Shown one piece after another: positions 55,393 to 63,901 of a stretch of DNA of 64,000 nt; the stretch's first letter is position 1, and each line of letters begins with the position of its first letter. A program made the position numbers and the translations under genes. Source of the DNA: Nocardia pneumoniae NBRC 100136 (GTDB lineage: Bacteria; Actinomycetota; Actinomycetes; Mycobacteriales; Mycobacteriaceae); contig NZ_BAGF01000017.1 in the NCBI RefSeq assembly GCF_000308755.1, forward strand, positions 186,001 to 250,000, in the 5' to 3' direction. The notes under the pieces are model-generated. The model was not told the DNA's origin, ran no database searches, and saw only the letters and a list, made by a program, of their open reading frames with translations.

Positions 55393-56424
55393 GTGCAGGT
55401 GATCGACAACATCAAAGCCGGGATCGAACAGCGGATTCAGACGAGGCCGTGGCTGGATCATCTGGTTCGCGCGGCGGGGCGCTATCAGCGACAACGGGGC
55501 GACTATTACGCGGCCGGTATCACGTACTTCACTGTGCTGTCGCTGTTTCCGCTGCTGATGATCGCGTTCTCGGTCGCGGGCGTTGTCCTGTCCAGCAATC
55601 CGGAGCTGCTCGGCGAGTTGCGAGCCAACATCGTCGAGAACATCCCGGGCTCGTTCGGCGATCAGGTCAACGACCTGGTCGACAAGGCGGTCGAGTCGCG
55701 GCGCACGGTCGGCGCGCTCGGTCTGCTCGTCGGCGTCTACACCGGCCTCGGCTGGATGGCGAACCTGCGGGCCGCGCTCACCGAGCAGTGGGATCAGAAA
55801 AGCCCGGACGGCAACTGGCTGGTGACCAAGCTCTCCGATCTCGGCGCGCTGGTCGGTCTCGGTCTCGCCTTCGTGGTCTCCCTGGGGTTGTCGGCGCTCG
55901 CGTCCAGCGCCCTCGGTAGGCGGCTGCTCACCAACCTCGGTCTCGCCGATCTCCCCGGCGCCGGGGTGGTGCTGACGCTGCTGTCGACGCTGCTCGGGTT
56001 CCTGGCCTCCTGGGCGGTGTTCGCCTGGGTCATCGCCAGGCTGCCGCGCGAACCCGTCACGCTGGCCAGCGCGGCCAAGGCGGCGGCGCTGGCCGCGCTG
56101 GCGTTCGAGGTGTTCAAGATCGTCGCCTCGATCTACCTGCGATCGGTGCTGAGCAGCCCGGCGGGCGCCACGTTCGGCTCGATCATCGGTCTGATGGTGT
56201 TTACCTACGTCACCTACCGCATCGTCCTGTTCGCCACCGCCTGGGCCGCCACCGCCGCCGAGAACGAGCCGGAAGCCGAGATCCCCCCGCCTCCACCCGC
56301 GGTGATCGCGCCACGAACCAGCGCGCGCGATGTCTCGGTGGGGGTGGGCGCCGCTTTCTTCGGCGCGGGTGCCCTTGCGGCCCTTGCTCTTTCGGGATTG
56401 CGCCGGTTTCCCGGCCGTCGGTGA
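55393..56424 (+). CDS. YihY/BrkB-family inner membrane protein
   Basis: This 343-residue membrane protein has six helices in the family order, with RQRGDYYAAGITYFTVLSLFPLLMIAFSVAG, VGALGLLVGVYTGLGWMANLRAALTEQWD and FGSIIGLMVFTYVTYRIVLFATAWAATAAEN. The molecular function is not established despite old names (RNase BN, virulence factor BrkB). A Pro-rich linker and one more hydrophobic segment form the C-terminus. The GTG at 55393 has AAGGGG 6 nt upstream. Confidence 0.92.
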   Translation: MQVIDNIKAGIEQRIQTRPWLDHLVRAAGRYQRQRGDYYAAGITYFTVLSLFPLLMIAFSVAGVVLSSNPELLGELRANIVENIPGSFGDQVNDLVDKAVESRRTVGALGLLVGVYTGLGWMANLRAALTEQWDQKSPDGNWLVTKLSDLGALVGLGLAFVVSLGLSALASSALGRRLLTNLGLADLPGAGVVLTLLSTLLGFLASWAVFAWVIARLPREPVTLASAAKAAALAALAFEVFKIVASIYLRSVLSSPAGATFGSIIGLMVFTYVTYRIVLFATAWAATAAENEPEAEIPPPPPAVIAPRTSARDVSVGVGAAFFGAGALAALALSGLRRFPGRR

Positions 56425-56462
56425 CCGGTAGGCGGGCCGAGTTGTCTTGCGCGCCGGGCTGA

Positions 56463-57758
56463 TCAGCGTCGTCGATTGGCTCGGCGTGCCCCGGCCAGTA
56501 GGGCGAGCATCAGAACGACTCCGCCCGCGATGAGTACGGTCCTGGTATCGACGCGGCGCTCTTCGGCAAGAGGCATGGCGGAAGGGGTTCCCGACGCGGG
56601 TGGCGCGGCAAGGGCGACTTCGCTCTGTTCACGCTGGGGTACCGCGTTTCTCTGGGGTACCACCGCGCCGGGCAGGTTGCCGACCGACGCCCCGCTGGGC
56701 AGCGCGAAGCCGTAGTCGAGCAGCCTGGCCGCCTGCTCCCACGGGCGCAACGGCCGCACCTCGGCCTGCAGCAGGGTGACGACGAGTCTGCGGCCGTCGC
56801 GCTGGGCGGCGGCGACGAACGTCTGGCGCGCGTCGTCGGTGAAGCCGGTCTTGCCGCCGAGGGCGCCCTCGTAGTTGTAGAGCAGCTGGTTGTCGTTGCC
56901 GATCGGATACCCGGGTCGGTCGGTATCGCCGGGAACCTGGGGGTCGGCCGGGTAACCGGGGAAATCGGCCTGCTCGGTGTGGATCAGCTCGGCGAACAGC
57001 GGGATGGTCATGGCTTCGCGGAACAGCACGGCCAGGTCGTAAGCCGAGATGCTCATGCCGGGGCCGTCCAGGCCGGACGGTGTGGCGGCGCGAGTGTCCA
57101 TGGCGCGCAACGATTTCGCCAGCTCGTTCATCTTCGCGACGGTGGCCTCGTTGCCGCCCAGTTGCGCGGCGATGGCGTGCGCCGCGTCGTTGCCGGAGGC
57201 CATGATCAGCGCCTGCATGAGCTGGCGGTTGGTGTAGCGACCGCCGGGACCGATGCCGACCCTGGTGCCGTCCACATCGGCGTCGGCGCGGGTCCCGACC
57301 ACCACCTTGTTCAGATCCAGTGTCCGCAGCGCCAGCGTGGCGAGCAGCACCTTGATCGTGCTGGCGGGCCGATACCGCCCGTGCGGGTCCTTCGCCGCGA
57401 TCACCTCGCCGGTGTCCAGATCCGCCACCAGCCAGGCCGTCGCCGAAATGTCCTGCGGCGCGGACGGGCCGGATCTCGGTAACACGACTCCGCACTCGCC
57501 GAGCCGGGCGCCGCCGATCGGAGGCGACGGGATCGGCAGGGGAGCCGGTGTCGGCTGCCCTGGCTCGGGCACCTCGGACGCATCGATCGGCGGGGGCGGC
57601 AGCGTCTTCTGTGGGCAGCCGTCGGTATTCGGCGTGGTGAACGGCGTGCTGGTGGTCGGCGCGGCGAGCGAGGGCACGGCCGTCGCCCCGATCGCCACGA
57701 CGGCCAGCACGGCGCCCGCGTAGAACCCGGCGCGGCGACGGAACTCCGTGATCTTCAT
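56463..57758 (-). CDS. dacB: D-alanyl-D-alanine carboxypeptidase DacB1
   Basis: This 431-residue penicillin-binding protein trims the terminal D-Ala from peptidoglycan stems. It has a signal peptide (FYAGAVLAVVAIGATAVPSLAAP), a Pro-rich linker, and the three catalytic motifs: STIK (Ser-x2-Lys), SGN in IMASGNDAAHA and KTG in GGKTGFTDDA. A C-terminal membrane helix (TVLIAGGVVLMLALLAGARRANRRR) anchors it. It corresponds to Rv3330, near trpS and yihY. Confidence 0.94.
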   Translation of the reverse strand: MKITEFRRRAGFYAGAVLAVVAIGATAVPSLAAPTTSTPFTTPNTDGCPQKTLPPPPIDASEVPEPGQPTPAPLPIPSPPIGGARLGECGVVLPRSGPSAPQDISATAWLVADLDTGEVIAAKDPHGRYRPASTIKVLLATLALRTLDLNKVVVGTRADADVDGTRVGIGPGGRYTNRQLMQALIMASGNDAAHAIAAQLGGNEATVAKMNELAKSLRAMDTRAATPSGLDGPGMSISAYDLAVLFREAMTIPLFAELIHTEQADFPGYPADPQVPGDTDRPGYPIGNDNQLLYNYEGALGGKTGFTDDARQTFVAAAQRDGRRLVVTLLQAEVRPLRPWEQAARLLDYGFALPSGASVGNLPGAVVPQRNAVPQREQSEVALAAPPASGTPSAMPLAEERRVDTRTVLIAGGVVLMLALLAGARRANRRR

Positions 57759-57824
57759 CGGCAGTGAGCCTAGCGAGGGTTCCGCCGGTCAGCCGCACAT
57801 ATGGCGCCCGCTGACCGACAATTA

Positions 57825-57855
57825 TTGACACCTGCTCCCAACTGAGAGTTACTAT
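57825..57855 (+). promoter_or_regulatory. Promoter of the MFS gene
   Basis: TTGACA (57825-57830) and TACTAT (57850-57855) with a 19-bp spacer; a consensus-like sigma-70 promoter in an unusually AT-rich patch. Confidence 0.55.
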
Positions 57856-57888
57856 CAAAAAGATGTAGCTTTCTTTTCTGGAGGTGTT

Positions 57889-59403
57889 ATGAAGATCGAC
57901 TCGAGCCGCCGCTGGCTCGCACTCGGCGCGCTGGCGGTCGCGATGCTGACCATCGGGCTCGACGTCACCGTGCTGACCGTGGCCCTGCCCACGCTGGCCG
58001 TCGACCTGAACGCGAATACCGCCGCGCTGCAATGGTTCAGCAGTGCGTACACGCTGGCGCTGGCCGCGGTGATGCTGCCCGCGGGCGCGCTCGGCGACCG
58101 CTACGGTCGCAAGAAGTTCCTGCTGGCCGCGCTGGTGCTGTTCGGGATCGCGTCGATCGCGTGCGCCGTGGCCACCTCGCCCGGGCAGCTCATCGCGGCG
58201 CGCGTCGTGCTCGGGATCGCGGCGGCGGCGATGATTCCGCTGTCGATGTCGGTGTTGCCCGACATGTTTCCCGACCAAGCGGAACGGCAGCGTGCGCTGA
58301 CCATCTGGATCACCTCGACGGCGATCGGGCTTCCGCTCGGCCCGATCGTGGGCGGATGGTTGCTGCGCAACTTCTGGTGGGGTTCGGTGTTCCTGATCAA
58401 TGTGCCGATGGTGGTGATCGGCGCGCTCGCCGTCGCGGCGCTGGTGCCGGAATCGCGCAGTCCGCACAGCTTCCGCATGGATCTGCCCGGCATCGTGCTG
58501 TCGGCCGCTGGCATGCTGGGGCTCACCTACGGCTTCATCCGGATCGGCGAGGAGGGCTGGGGCGACGGCCCCGCCTGGGCGATCGTCGCGGGCGGTGTGC
58601 TGCTGCTCGGCGCTTTCCTGGCCTGGCAGCGCAGAACCGTCTATCCGCTGGTCGATCTCGGCTTGTTCGCCGCCGACGGATTCCGCTGGGGCACGGCGTT
58701 TTCCATCGTGGTGAACTTCGCCATGTTCGGCATGTTCTTCACCGTGCCGCAGTACTTCCAGGCGGTGCTCGGCGTGGATGCGCTCGGCAGCGGGCTGCGG
58801 TTGCTTCCGCTGATCGGCGGGTTGCTGGTCGGCAGCAGGCTGGTCGACCGGGTCCTGCCGAAACTGGGCATCCGCGTGGTGATCTCCGCCGGTTTCGCGT
58901 TGCTCGGCGGCTCGCTGGCGCTCGGCGCGCTGACCACCGTGGACAGCGGCTACGGCTTCACCGCGGTGTGGCTGACGCTGCTCGGCGCCGGCATGGGCCT
59001 GGTGATGCCCGCGGCCATGGGCGTGGCGATGGGCGAGCTGACCGCGGAGCGCTCCGGGTCGGGCTCCGCGCTGCTGCAGGCGCTGCGCCAAGCCGCGGGC
59101 ACCATCGGCGTCGCGGTGCTGGGTACGGTGCTGTCCACTCGCTACCGTTCGGAACTCGGCGCACTGAATCGCGACCCGATTTCCGACGGTGTCAACGCGG
59201 GAGTCGCGGTAGCGCATAAGTCGGGCGATCCGGCGATGCTGCACCACGTGCAGAGCGCGTTCGTCGGCGGCATGAGCGCGATGCTGTGGGCTTGCGCCGC
59301 ATTGTGCCTGCTGGCGGGGGCGCTGGCCGTGGCGTTCGTGCGCACTCGGCAAGCCGGTCAGGCGCCGGAGCCGGGTGCGGCAGAATCGATTCATGTCGGT
59401 TGA
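57889..59403 (+). CDS. MFS drug exporter, DHA2 type
   Basis: This 504-residue 14-helix transporter has LDVTVLTVALPTLAVDLNANTAALQWFSSAYTL, motif A GALGDRYGRKKFLLAALV and the motif C-like segment TSTAIGLPLGPIVGGWLLRNFWWGSVFLINVP. It should export a toxic compound with protons. GGAGG lies 5 nt before the ATG at 57889. A TetR gene overlaps its 3' end in the same direction, so the pair is one operon. Confidence 0.92.
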   Translation: MKIDSSRRWLALGALAVAMLTIGLDVTVLTVALPTLAVDLNANTAALQWFSSAYTLALAAVMLPAGALGDRYGRKKFLLAALVLFGIASIACAVATSPGQLIAARVVLGIAAAAMIPLSMSVLPDMFPDQAERQRALTIWITSTAIGLPLGPIVGGWLLRNFWWGSVFLINVPMVVIGALAVAALVPESRSPHSFRMDLPGIVLSAAGMLGLTYGFIRIGEEGWGDGPAWAIVAGGVLLLGAFLAWQRRTVYPLVDLGLFAADGFRWGTAFSIVVNFAMFGMFFTVPQYFQAVLGVDALGSGLRLLPLIGGLLVGSRLVDRVLPKLGIRVVISAGFALLGGSLALGALTTVDSGYGFTAVWLTLLGAGMGLVMPAAMGVAMGELTAERSGSGSALLQALRQAAGTIGVAVLGTVLSTRYRSELGALNRDPISDGVNAGVAVAHKSGDPAMLHHVQSAFVGGMSAMLWACAALCLLAGALAVAFVRTRQAGQAPEPGAAESIHVG

Positions 59404-59998
59404 GCTACCCGCGAACGGGACGGCGCAGGGTCTGCGCGAGCGGAAGAAGGAACGGACCCGCCGGACGATTCGCATGGAGGCGTTCCGGCTGTTCCGCGAG
59501 CAGGGCTACAACGAGACGACGATCGAGCAGATCGCCGCGGCCGCCGACGTCTCGCCGAGCACCTTCTTCCGCTACTTCCCGACCAAGGAACAGCTGGTGC
59601 TCGCCGACGACCTCGATCCGCTGATGATCGAGTCGCTGCGACGGCAGCCGCGCGACATCTCGCCGTTCACCGCCTTGCGCAACGCGGTGCTCGAGGTCTT
59701 CGCCGGTCTGCCCGCCGCCGATCTGGCGTTCGAGCAGGAACGGCAAGCGCTGCTCTATCACGTGCCGGAGCTGCGGTCGGCCATCGGCTGGGAGATCATC
59801 CGCAGCATCGATCTCCTCGCGAGCTTGCTGGCCGATCACGTCGGCAGGCCCGCCGACGATTTCGAGGTGCGGGTGGCGGCCGGCGCGATGGCGGGCGCGG
59901 CCCTGGCCATGGCGACGGTCACGCCGTTGAACATCGAGAACATCACCCGCACATTGGACTTCCTGGACGCGGGCATGCCGCTCGGGCCGCAGGCCTGA
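59393..59998 (+). CDS. TetR-family regulator, same operon as the MFS gene
   Basis: This 201-residue regulator has RMEAFRLFREQGYNETTIEQIAAAADVSPSTFFRYFPTKEQLVL as its DNA-binding domain. The ATG at 59393 overlaps the end of the exporter gene by 11 bases in another frame, so translation is coupled and the regulator probably represses its own operon. No clear palindrome was seen before the exporter. Confidence 0.9.
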   Translation: MSVELPANGTAQGLRERKKERTRRTIRMEAFRLFREQGYNETTIEQIAAAADVSPSTFFRYFPTKEQLVLADDLDPLMIESLRRQPRDISPFTALRNAVLEVFAGLPAADLAFEQERQALLYHVPELRSAIGWEIIRSIDLLASLLADHVGRPADDFEVRVAAGAMAGAALAMATVTPLNIENITRTLDFLDAGMPLGPQA

Positions 59999-60034
59999 CG
60001 GCTTCGACCCGGCCCGGCTCGTGTGCCGCAGGTT

Positions 60035-60928
60035 CTACGCCCCGGCGGGGCTGGCGTGTCGCAATCGATCGGGTGTGTCGTCGTCCATGGTCGCGAAGAA
60101 GCCGCCGATCACGTCCTCGATCTCGGCGATCGATTCCGCGCAGTAGAGAATCGGCTGGTAGTGGGTGATGTCGTAGACCGCGGTACCCATCTGAGCGATG
60201 TCGAGCGGGCGCAGCTCGGCGTGCCGGAACTCCTCGATCTCGCCGTAGGACGACAGCAGGCCCGCGCCATAGCACCGGACCTCACCCTGTTCCCGGACGA
60301 CGCCGAATTCCATCGAGAACCAGAAGACGTCGGCGAGGAACTTCAACGCGTGCTCGGTGCTCAGCCTGGCGACCGCCGCGCCGACCTCGGCGTAGATAGC
60401 CGCGAAGCGCGGGCTGGCGATCTGGTTGGCGTGCCCGATGATCTCGTGGATGGCGTCCGGCTCCGGCGTGTACAGCGGCGCGGAGTGATGCCGGATGTAC
60501 TGGGTGGAATGGAAGATCCGGTCGGCGAAGGAGCCGAAGAACTCGCGCAGCGGCACCAGGCCCGCGGCCGGGACGTAGCGGAACCCGGTCAGCGGTGCGA
60601 GTGCCGCGGACACCTCGTCCAGCTGCGGGATGTGATCGGTCGGCAGGGCGAGCGCCTCGGCCGCCGCGAGCACCTCCGCGCTGGCGTAGGTGCGATGTTT
60701 GCGGGCTAGTTCGGCCGACACGATCCGCCAGACCTGCTGTTCCTCGTCGGTGTAGTCGATGTGGGGGAGCGGCTTTCCCGGCGCGTAGTCCAGTGCCAGC
60801 GCGGCGATGGCGTTGCGCCGGGCCCGGTACTCGGGATCGTGCACGCCGGGGTGCTCGTCGCTCAGGTGCACTGTCACGTCGTCGCCGGTGCGGGTGACCG
60901 GCGAGTACAGCTGAGCCTCGTTGAACAT
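60035..60928 (-). CDS. phhA: Phenylalanine 4-monooxygenase (aromatic amino acid hydroxylase)
   Basis: This 297-residue enzyme converts phenylalanine to tyrosine with a tetrahydropterin and non-heme iron. The iron ligands lie in PDAIHEIIGHANQIA (two His) and in the Glu of WFSMEFGVV. The pterin-binding region TGFRYVPAAGLVPLREFFGSFADRIFHSTQYIRHHSAPLYTPEPD is typical. The length fits the single-domain bacterial form with no regulatory ACT domain. The ATG at 60928 is used; a TTG at 60940 is in frame. Confidence 0.93.
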   Translation of the reverse strand: MFNEAQLYSPVTRTGDDVTVHLSDEHPGVHDPEYRARRNAIAALALDYAPGKPLPHIDYTDEEQQVWRIVSAELARKHRTYASAEVLAAAEALALPTDHIPQLDEVSAALAPLTGFRYVPAAGLVPLREFFGSFADRIFHSTQYIRHHSAPLYTPEPDAIHEIIGHANQIASPRFAAIYAEVGAAVARLSTEHALKFLADVFWFSMEFGVVREQGEVRCYGAGLLSSYGEIEEFRHAELRPLDIAQMGTAVYDITHYQPILYCAESIAEIEDVIGGFFATMDDDTPDRLRHASPAGA

Positions 60929-60969
60929 ACTTCGATGCAAGCACCGCTGGCCGCAGTCGACAACAAAAG

Positions 60970-61004
60970 CCCGTCCAGCTGGGCAAATTGTCCAGTTGGA
61001 CGGG
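60970..61004 (-). terminator. Terminator behind the DUF4396 gene
   Basis: Arms CCCGTCCAGCTGG (60970-60982) and CCAGTTGGACGGG (60992-61004) pair with one wobble. On the minus strand the hairpin is followed by CTTTTGTTG. It separates the DUF4396 gene from phhA. Confidence 0.7.
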
Positions 61005-61049
61005 ATTCTTCCTGGCGATGTCGGCAGTAAACGCTGCGCCGCGTGCTGA

Positions 61050-61580
61050 TCAGTGCCCTCCGTGCAGCGAATGCACCACCGCGTGGCCCCTGCCGCGTCC
61101 GATCATCCATTTGTTCACCGGGGTGGTCACCGCGAACGCCACCGCGAAGGAGAAGGCCAGGGTGACCCAGAACAGCGCGCTGTCCAGGTGGGCGTCCATC
61201 GCGCCGGGGACGGCGAGGATCACCGCGTTGTCCACGATCTCCATGACGGTGATCGACACGGTGTCGGCGGCGAGGGCGGTGCTCACGGCCGCGGCCAGTG
61301 GCAGTCCGGCGCGCAGCACGCCGCGCATGGTGAAGGCGTAACCGAACAGGAACGCCAGCACGATCGCCAGGACCACGGTCGCGGCGTTGTTCCAGCCCAG
61401 CGCGGTGCCGATCACCATGCCGAGTATCTCGCCGATAGCACAGCCGGTGAGGCAGTGCAATGTCGCCATGACCGCCATGCGCCAGGTAGCCGAGAGGTGT
61501 TCCGTGGTGTGCTGCTCGGCGGTGTGCGTCGCGTGTGCGTGCGAGGCGTGGTCGGAGGAGGGGTCGTGCCTGTGTTCCAT
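61050..61580 (-). CDS. DUF4396 membrane protein with His-rich N-terminus
   Basis: This 176-residue protein starts MEHRHDPSSDHASHAHATHT; the first 28 residues contain eight His and could bind metal. About four membrane helices follow, including MAVMATLHCLTGCAIGEILGMVIG (with Cys and His), VVLAIVLAFLFGYAFTM and SALFWVTLAFSFAVAFAVTT. A Gly/His tail (GRGHAVVHSLHGGH) ends it. The DUF4396 family often occurs in metal contexts. A GTACCC-N5-GGGTAC palindrome 10 bases before the ATG resembles copper-sensor (CsoR/RicR) operators. A role in copper handling is inference. Confidence 0.87.
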   Translation of the reverse strand: MEHRHDPSSDHASHAHATHTAEQHTTEHLSATWRMAVMATLHCLTGCAIGEILGMVIGTALGWNNAATVVLAIVLAFLFGYAFTMRGVLRAGLPLAAAVSTALAADTVSITVMEIVDNAVILAVPGAMDAHLDSALFWVTLAFSFAVAFAVTTPVNKWMIGRGRGHAVVHSLHGGH

Positions 61581-61590
61581 GACTGGCACT

Positions 61591-61607
61591 GTACCCCCGT
61601 AGGGTAC
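61591..61607. promoter_or_regulatory. CsoR/RicR-like palindrome before the DUF4396 gene
   Basis: Perfect inverted repeat GTACCC-CCGTA-GGGTAC; the TACCC/GGGTA half-sites are the type bound by copper-sensing CsoR-family repressors. Confidence 0.6.
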
Positions 61608-61687
61608 TACGGAAACCCCGAGTTGGCGATTTGCCAGACATGAGCGGGCGTCATGCCGCAAGATGGCGAATGTACGAAGGAGGACGC

Positions 61688-61891
61688 ATGAAATCCGTGC
61701 GGATCGATCTCGACCAGAATTTACTCGCCGCGGCCGCCGCCATCATGGGCACGGCGACGAGTGATGCCACCATCAACGAGGCCCTGCGCCGAATCGTCGT
61801 GCACGAGCGGCAGTTGCATCACCTGGAGAAGCTCGCCGCGAAGGCACTCTTCGCCCTGCCCGAGCCAGAGGCCGCGGCTGCCGAGCGCTAG
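61688..61891 (+). CDS. VapB-family antitoxin-like protein without adjacent toxin
   Basis: This 67-residue protein starts MKSVRIDLDQNLLAAAAAIMGTATSDATINEALRRIVVHERQL, which is the ribbon-helix-helix pattern of VapB-type antitoxins (short strand, then two helices). AAGGAGG lies 4 nt before the ATG. No VapC PIN-domain gene follows: the next gene is on the opposite strand. It may act on a toxin elsewhere or be a stand-alone DNA-binding regulator. Confidence 0.82.
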   Translation: MKSVRIDLDQNLLAAAAAIMGTATSDATINEALRRIVVHERQLHHLEKLAAKALFALPEPEAAAAER

Positions 61892-61926
61892 GGGCCCGGC
61901 CTGAGCGCGCGCCGGTCCGGAGCACT

Positions 61927-62223
61927 CTAACGCTTGCCGGGACCGGTCTCCTCGAGGGCGCGCAGCCAGACGGTCTCGAACTCGCGAGAATCGACCTCGA
62001 CGGCGGAATATTCCACCTGGGCGTCGATCTCGTCCACCGTGGGAATCGGCATCTGGCTGATCGCGGTCGTGCCGGTGCCGCGACCGGCATCGGCCCAATC
62101 CATGTGGCCGTCGGAGAAGATCTCGACCTTGCGCACCTCGAAGCCGTCGTCGGCGATCTCGCTCAACATCTCCACCGGCTCGTCGTCGAAGTCGTGATGC
62201 CATTGCGCCTTCAGGTACCACAT
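61927..62223 (-). CDS. DUF6881 family protein
   Basis: This 98-residue protein starts MWYLKAQWHHDFDDEPVEMLSEIADDGFEVRKVEIFSDGHMDWADA, the pattern of the DUF6881 family. It is acidic and soluble. Such proteins are found scattered in actinobacteria, in some cases near toxin-immunity genes; the function is unknown. It lies between the VapB-like gene (convergent) and radC (divergent). Confidence 0.82.
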   Translation of the reverse strand: MWYLKAQWHHDFDDEPVEMLSEIADDGFEVRKVEIFSDGHMDWADAGRGTGTTAISQMPIPTVDEIDAQVEYSAVEVDSREFETVWLRALEETGPGKR

Positions 62224-62387
62224 CGCCCATCAACTCCCAGCTCACGGACCGACTTGGCTACCGAACCGCCTCCCAGCATATGGGTTGTCCTGCTCTGGCG
62301 CATGCCGCTGGACATCGGTTCCGCGCGAGGTGTCGGTGGTGGCTGGCAGAATCCCGGGCACTGTTGGCCGGACCGAGAGGTAGAGTC

Positions 62388-63065
62388 ATGGCGGTCTCTC
62401 TTGTCGATGTGCCCGTCGCGCAGCGGCCGCGCGAGCGGTTGCTGGCGCTCGGACCGCAGGCGCTCAGCGACGCGGAATTGCTCGCGCTGCTGCTGCGGCA
62501 CGGCAGGCGCGGCGCGAGCGCGCTGGATCTGGCCGCGGAATTGCTGGTCGAGCACGACGGGCTGCCCGGGTTGGCGTCCGCGCGTCCGGAGGAGTTGTCG
62601 CGGCGGGCCGGGATCGGTGTGGCGAAGGCGGCCGCGATCATCGCCGCGTTCCACCTCGGGGCCCGCGCACGCGGCGGCACGGACTCCTCGTTCCGGCTGA
62701 CCAGCGCCGCAGACGTGGCCGCAGCGGCCCGTCCGCAGTTCACCGGCATCCGCGTGGAGCGCCTGCTCGTGCTGGTATGCGACACGCGGAACCGTTTGCG
62801 CCACAAGGTGTTCGTCGCCGAAGGCGCCGTCGACCAGGTCGCAGTCCCGGTCCGGGAAATCCTGAACACCGTCCTGCGCCACGACGGCCGCGCCTTCGCC
62901 GTTGTCCACAACCACCCCTCCGGCGACCCCACGCCCAGCCCCGACGACCGCCACGCCACCACCATCCTCACCGAAGCCGCCCACACCGTAGGCCTCCGCT
63001 TCCTCGACCACGTCGTGATCGCAGGCGAGAAATGGGCCAGCGCCCCGGGGTATCCGATGCGGTGA
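62388..63065 (+). CDS. radC: RadC/YeeS-family JAB-domain protein
   Basis: This 225-residue protein has an N-terminal helix-hairpin-helix part (RPRERLLALGPQALSDAELLALLLRHG then RRAGIGVAKAAAIIAAFHLGAR) and a C-terminal JAB/MPN metal-binding domain with the full motif HNHPSGDPTPSPDD. Although named after a repair gene, the family has no proven DNA repair role. GAGAGG lies 7 nt before the ATG at 62388. It converges with sdhB. Confidence 0.93.
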   Translation: MAVSLVDVPVAQRPRERLLALGPQALSDAELLALLLRHGRRGASALDLAAELLVEHDGLPGLASARPEELSRRAGIGVAKAAAIIAAFHLGARARGGTDSSFRLTSAADVAAAARPQFTGIRVERLLVLVCDTRNRLRHKVFVAEGAVDQVAVPVREILNTVLRHDGRAFAVVHNHPSGDPTPSPDDRHATTILTEAAHTVGLRFLDHVVIAGEKWASAPGYPMR

Positions 63066-63074
63066 CGGAATGGC

Positions 63075-63110
63075 GAAGGCCGCCTCGATCGAAAAGATCG
63101 GGCGGCCTTC
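63075..63110. terminator. Bidirectional terminator between radC and sdhB
   Basis: Arms GAAGGCCGCCTCGATC (63075-63090) and GATCGGGCGGCCTTC (63096-63110) form a strong stem with one mismatch and a short loop; the arms end in GAAGG/CCTTC. Confidence 0.75.
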
Positions 63111-63127
63111 GTCGTTCGGTGCCTGGG

Positions 63128-63901
63128 TCAGCGGGTGAAGAGCAGGGCTCGTTTGACTTCTTGGATGGCCTTGGTGACTTCGATGCCGCGGGGGCAGGCG
63201 TCGGTGCAGTTGAAGGTGGTGCGGCAGCGCCAGACGCCTTCGACGTCGTTGAGGATGTCGAGGCGTTCGCGGGCGCCTTCGTCGCGGCTGTCGAAGATGA
63301 AGCGGTGGGCGTTCACGATCGCGGCCGGGCCGAAGTAGCTGCCGTCGCTCCAGTACACGGGGCAGGAGGTGGTGCAGCAGGCGCACAGGATGCACTTGGT
63401 GGTGTCGTCGAACCGGGCGCGGTCGGCCTGGCTCTGGATGCGCTCGCGGGTGGGCTCGTTACCTGTGGTGATCAGGTAGGGCTTCACCGCGCGGAACGCG
63501 TCGAAGAACGGCTCCATGTCCACCACGAGGTCCTTCTCCACGGGCAGGCCGCGGATCGGCTCGACGGTGACGGTGATCGACTTGCCGCCCTTGGGCAGCA
63601 TGTCCTTCATCAGCACCTTGCAGGCCAGCCGGTTGACACCGTTGATCCGCATGGCGTCCGAACCGCAGACGCCGTGCGCGCAGGAGCGGCGGAAGGTGAG
63701 TGTGCCGTCCAGGTAGGACTTGATGTAGATCAGCACGTTCAGGAAGCGGTCGGTCGGCAGGACCGGCACCTGGAAGGACTCCCAGTGCGCGCCCTTGTCG
63801 TCCTCCGGGTTGAACCGGGCCACCTTGACGGTGATCATCACCGAGCCCTCCGGGACCGGAGCGGGCTTCTGCGAAGAGGGTGCTTCGGCAACAGCAGTCA
63901 T
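63128..63901 (-). CDS. sdhB: Succinate dehydrogenase iron-sulfur subunit
   Basis: This 257-residue subunit passes electrons from SdhA flavin to quinone. The [2Fe-2S] ligands lie in RRSCAHGVCGSDAMRINGVNRLAC. The other clusters use KCILCACCTTSCP, WRCRTTFNCTDACPRGI. The N-terminal MTAVAEAPSSQKPAPVPEG is a disordered tail. The ATG at 63901 overlaps the sdhA stop by one base (TGATG), so the two are coupled. It matches Rv3319. Confidence 0.95.
   Translation of the reverse strand: MTAVAEAPSSQKPAPVPEGSVMITVKVARFNPEDDKGAHWESFQVPVLPTDRFLNVLIYIKSYLDGTLTFRRSCAHGVCGSDAMRINGVNRLACKVLMKDMLPKGGKSITVTVEPIRGLPVEKDLVVDMEPFFDAFRAVKPYLITTGNEPTRERIQSQADRARFDDTTKCILCACCTTSCPVYWSDGSYFGPAAIVNAHRFIFDSRDEGARERLDILNDVEGVWRCRTTFNCTDACPRGIEVTKAIQEVKRALLFTR

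Noticed and set aside
60970..61004. Inverted repeat read as an operator for phhA
   Set aside because: The CTTTTGTTG tract directly after it on the minus strand makes a terminator for the upstream gene more likely, although an operator is not excluded.
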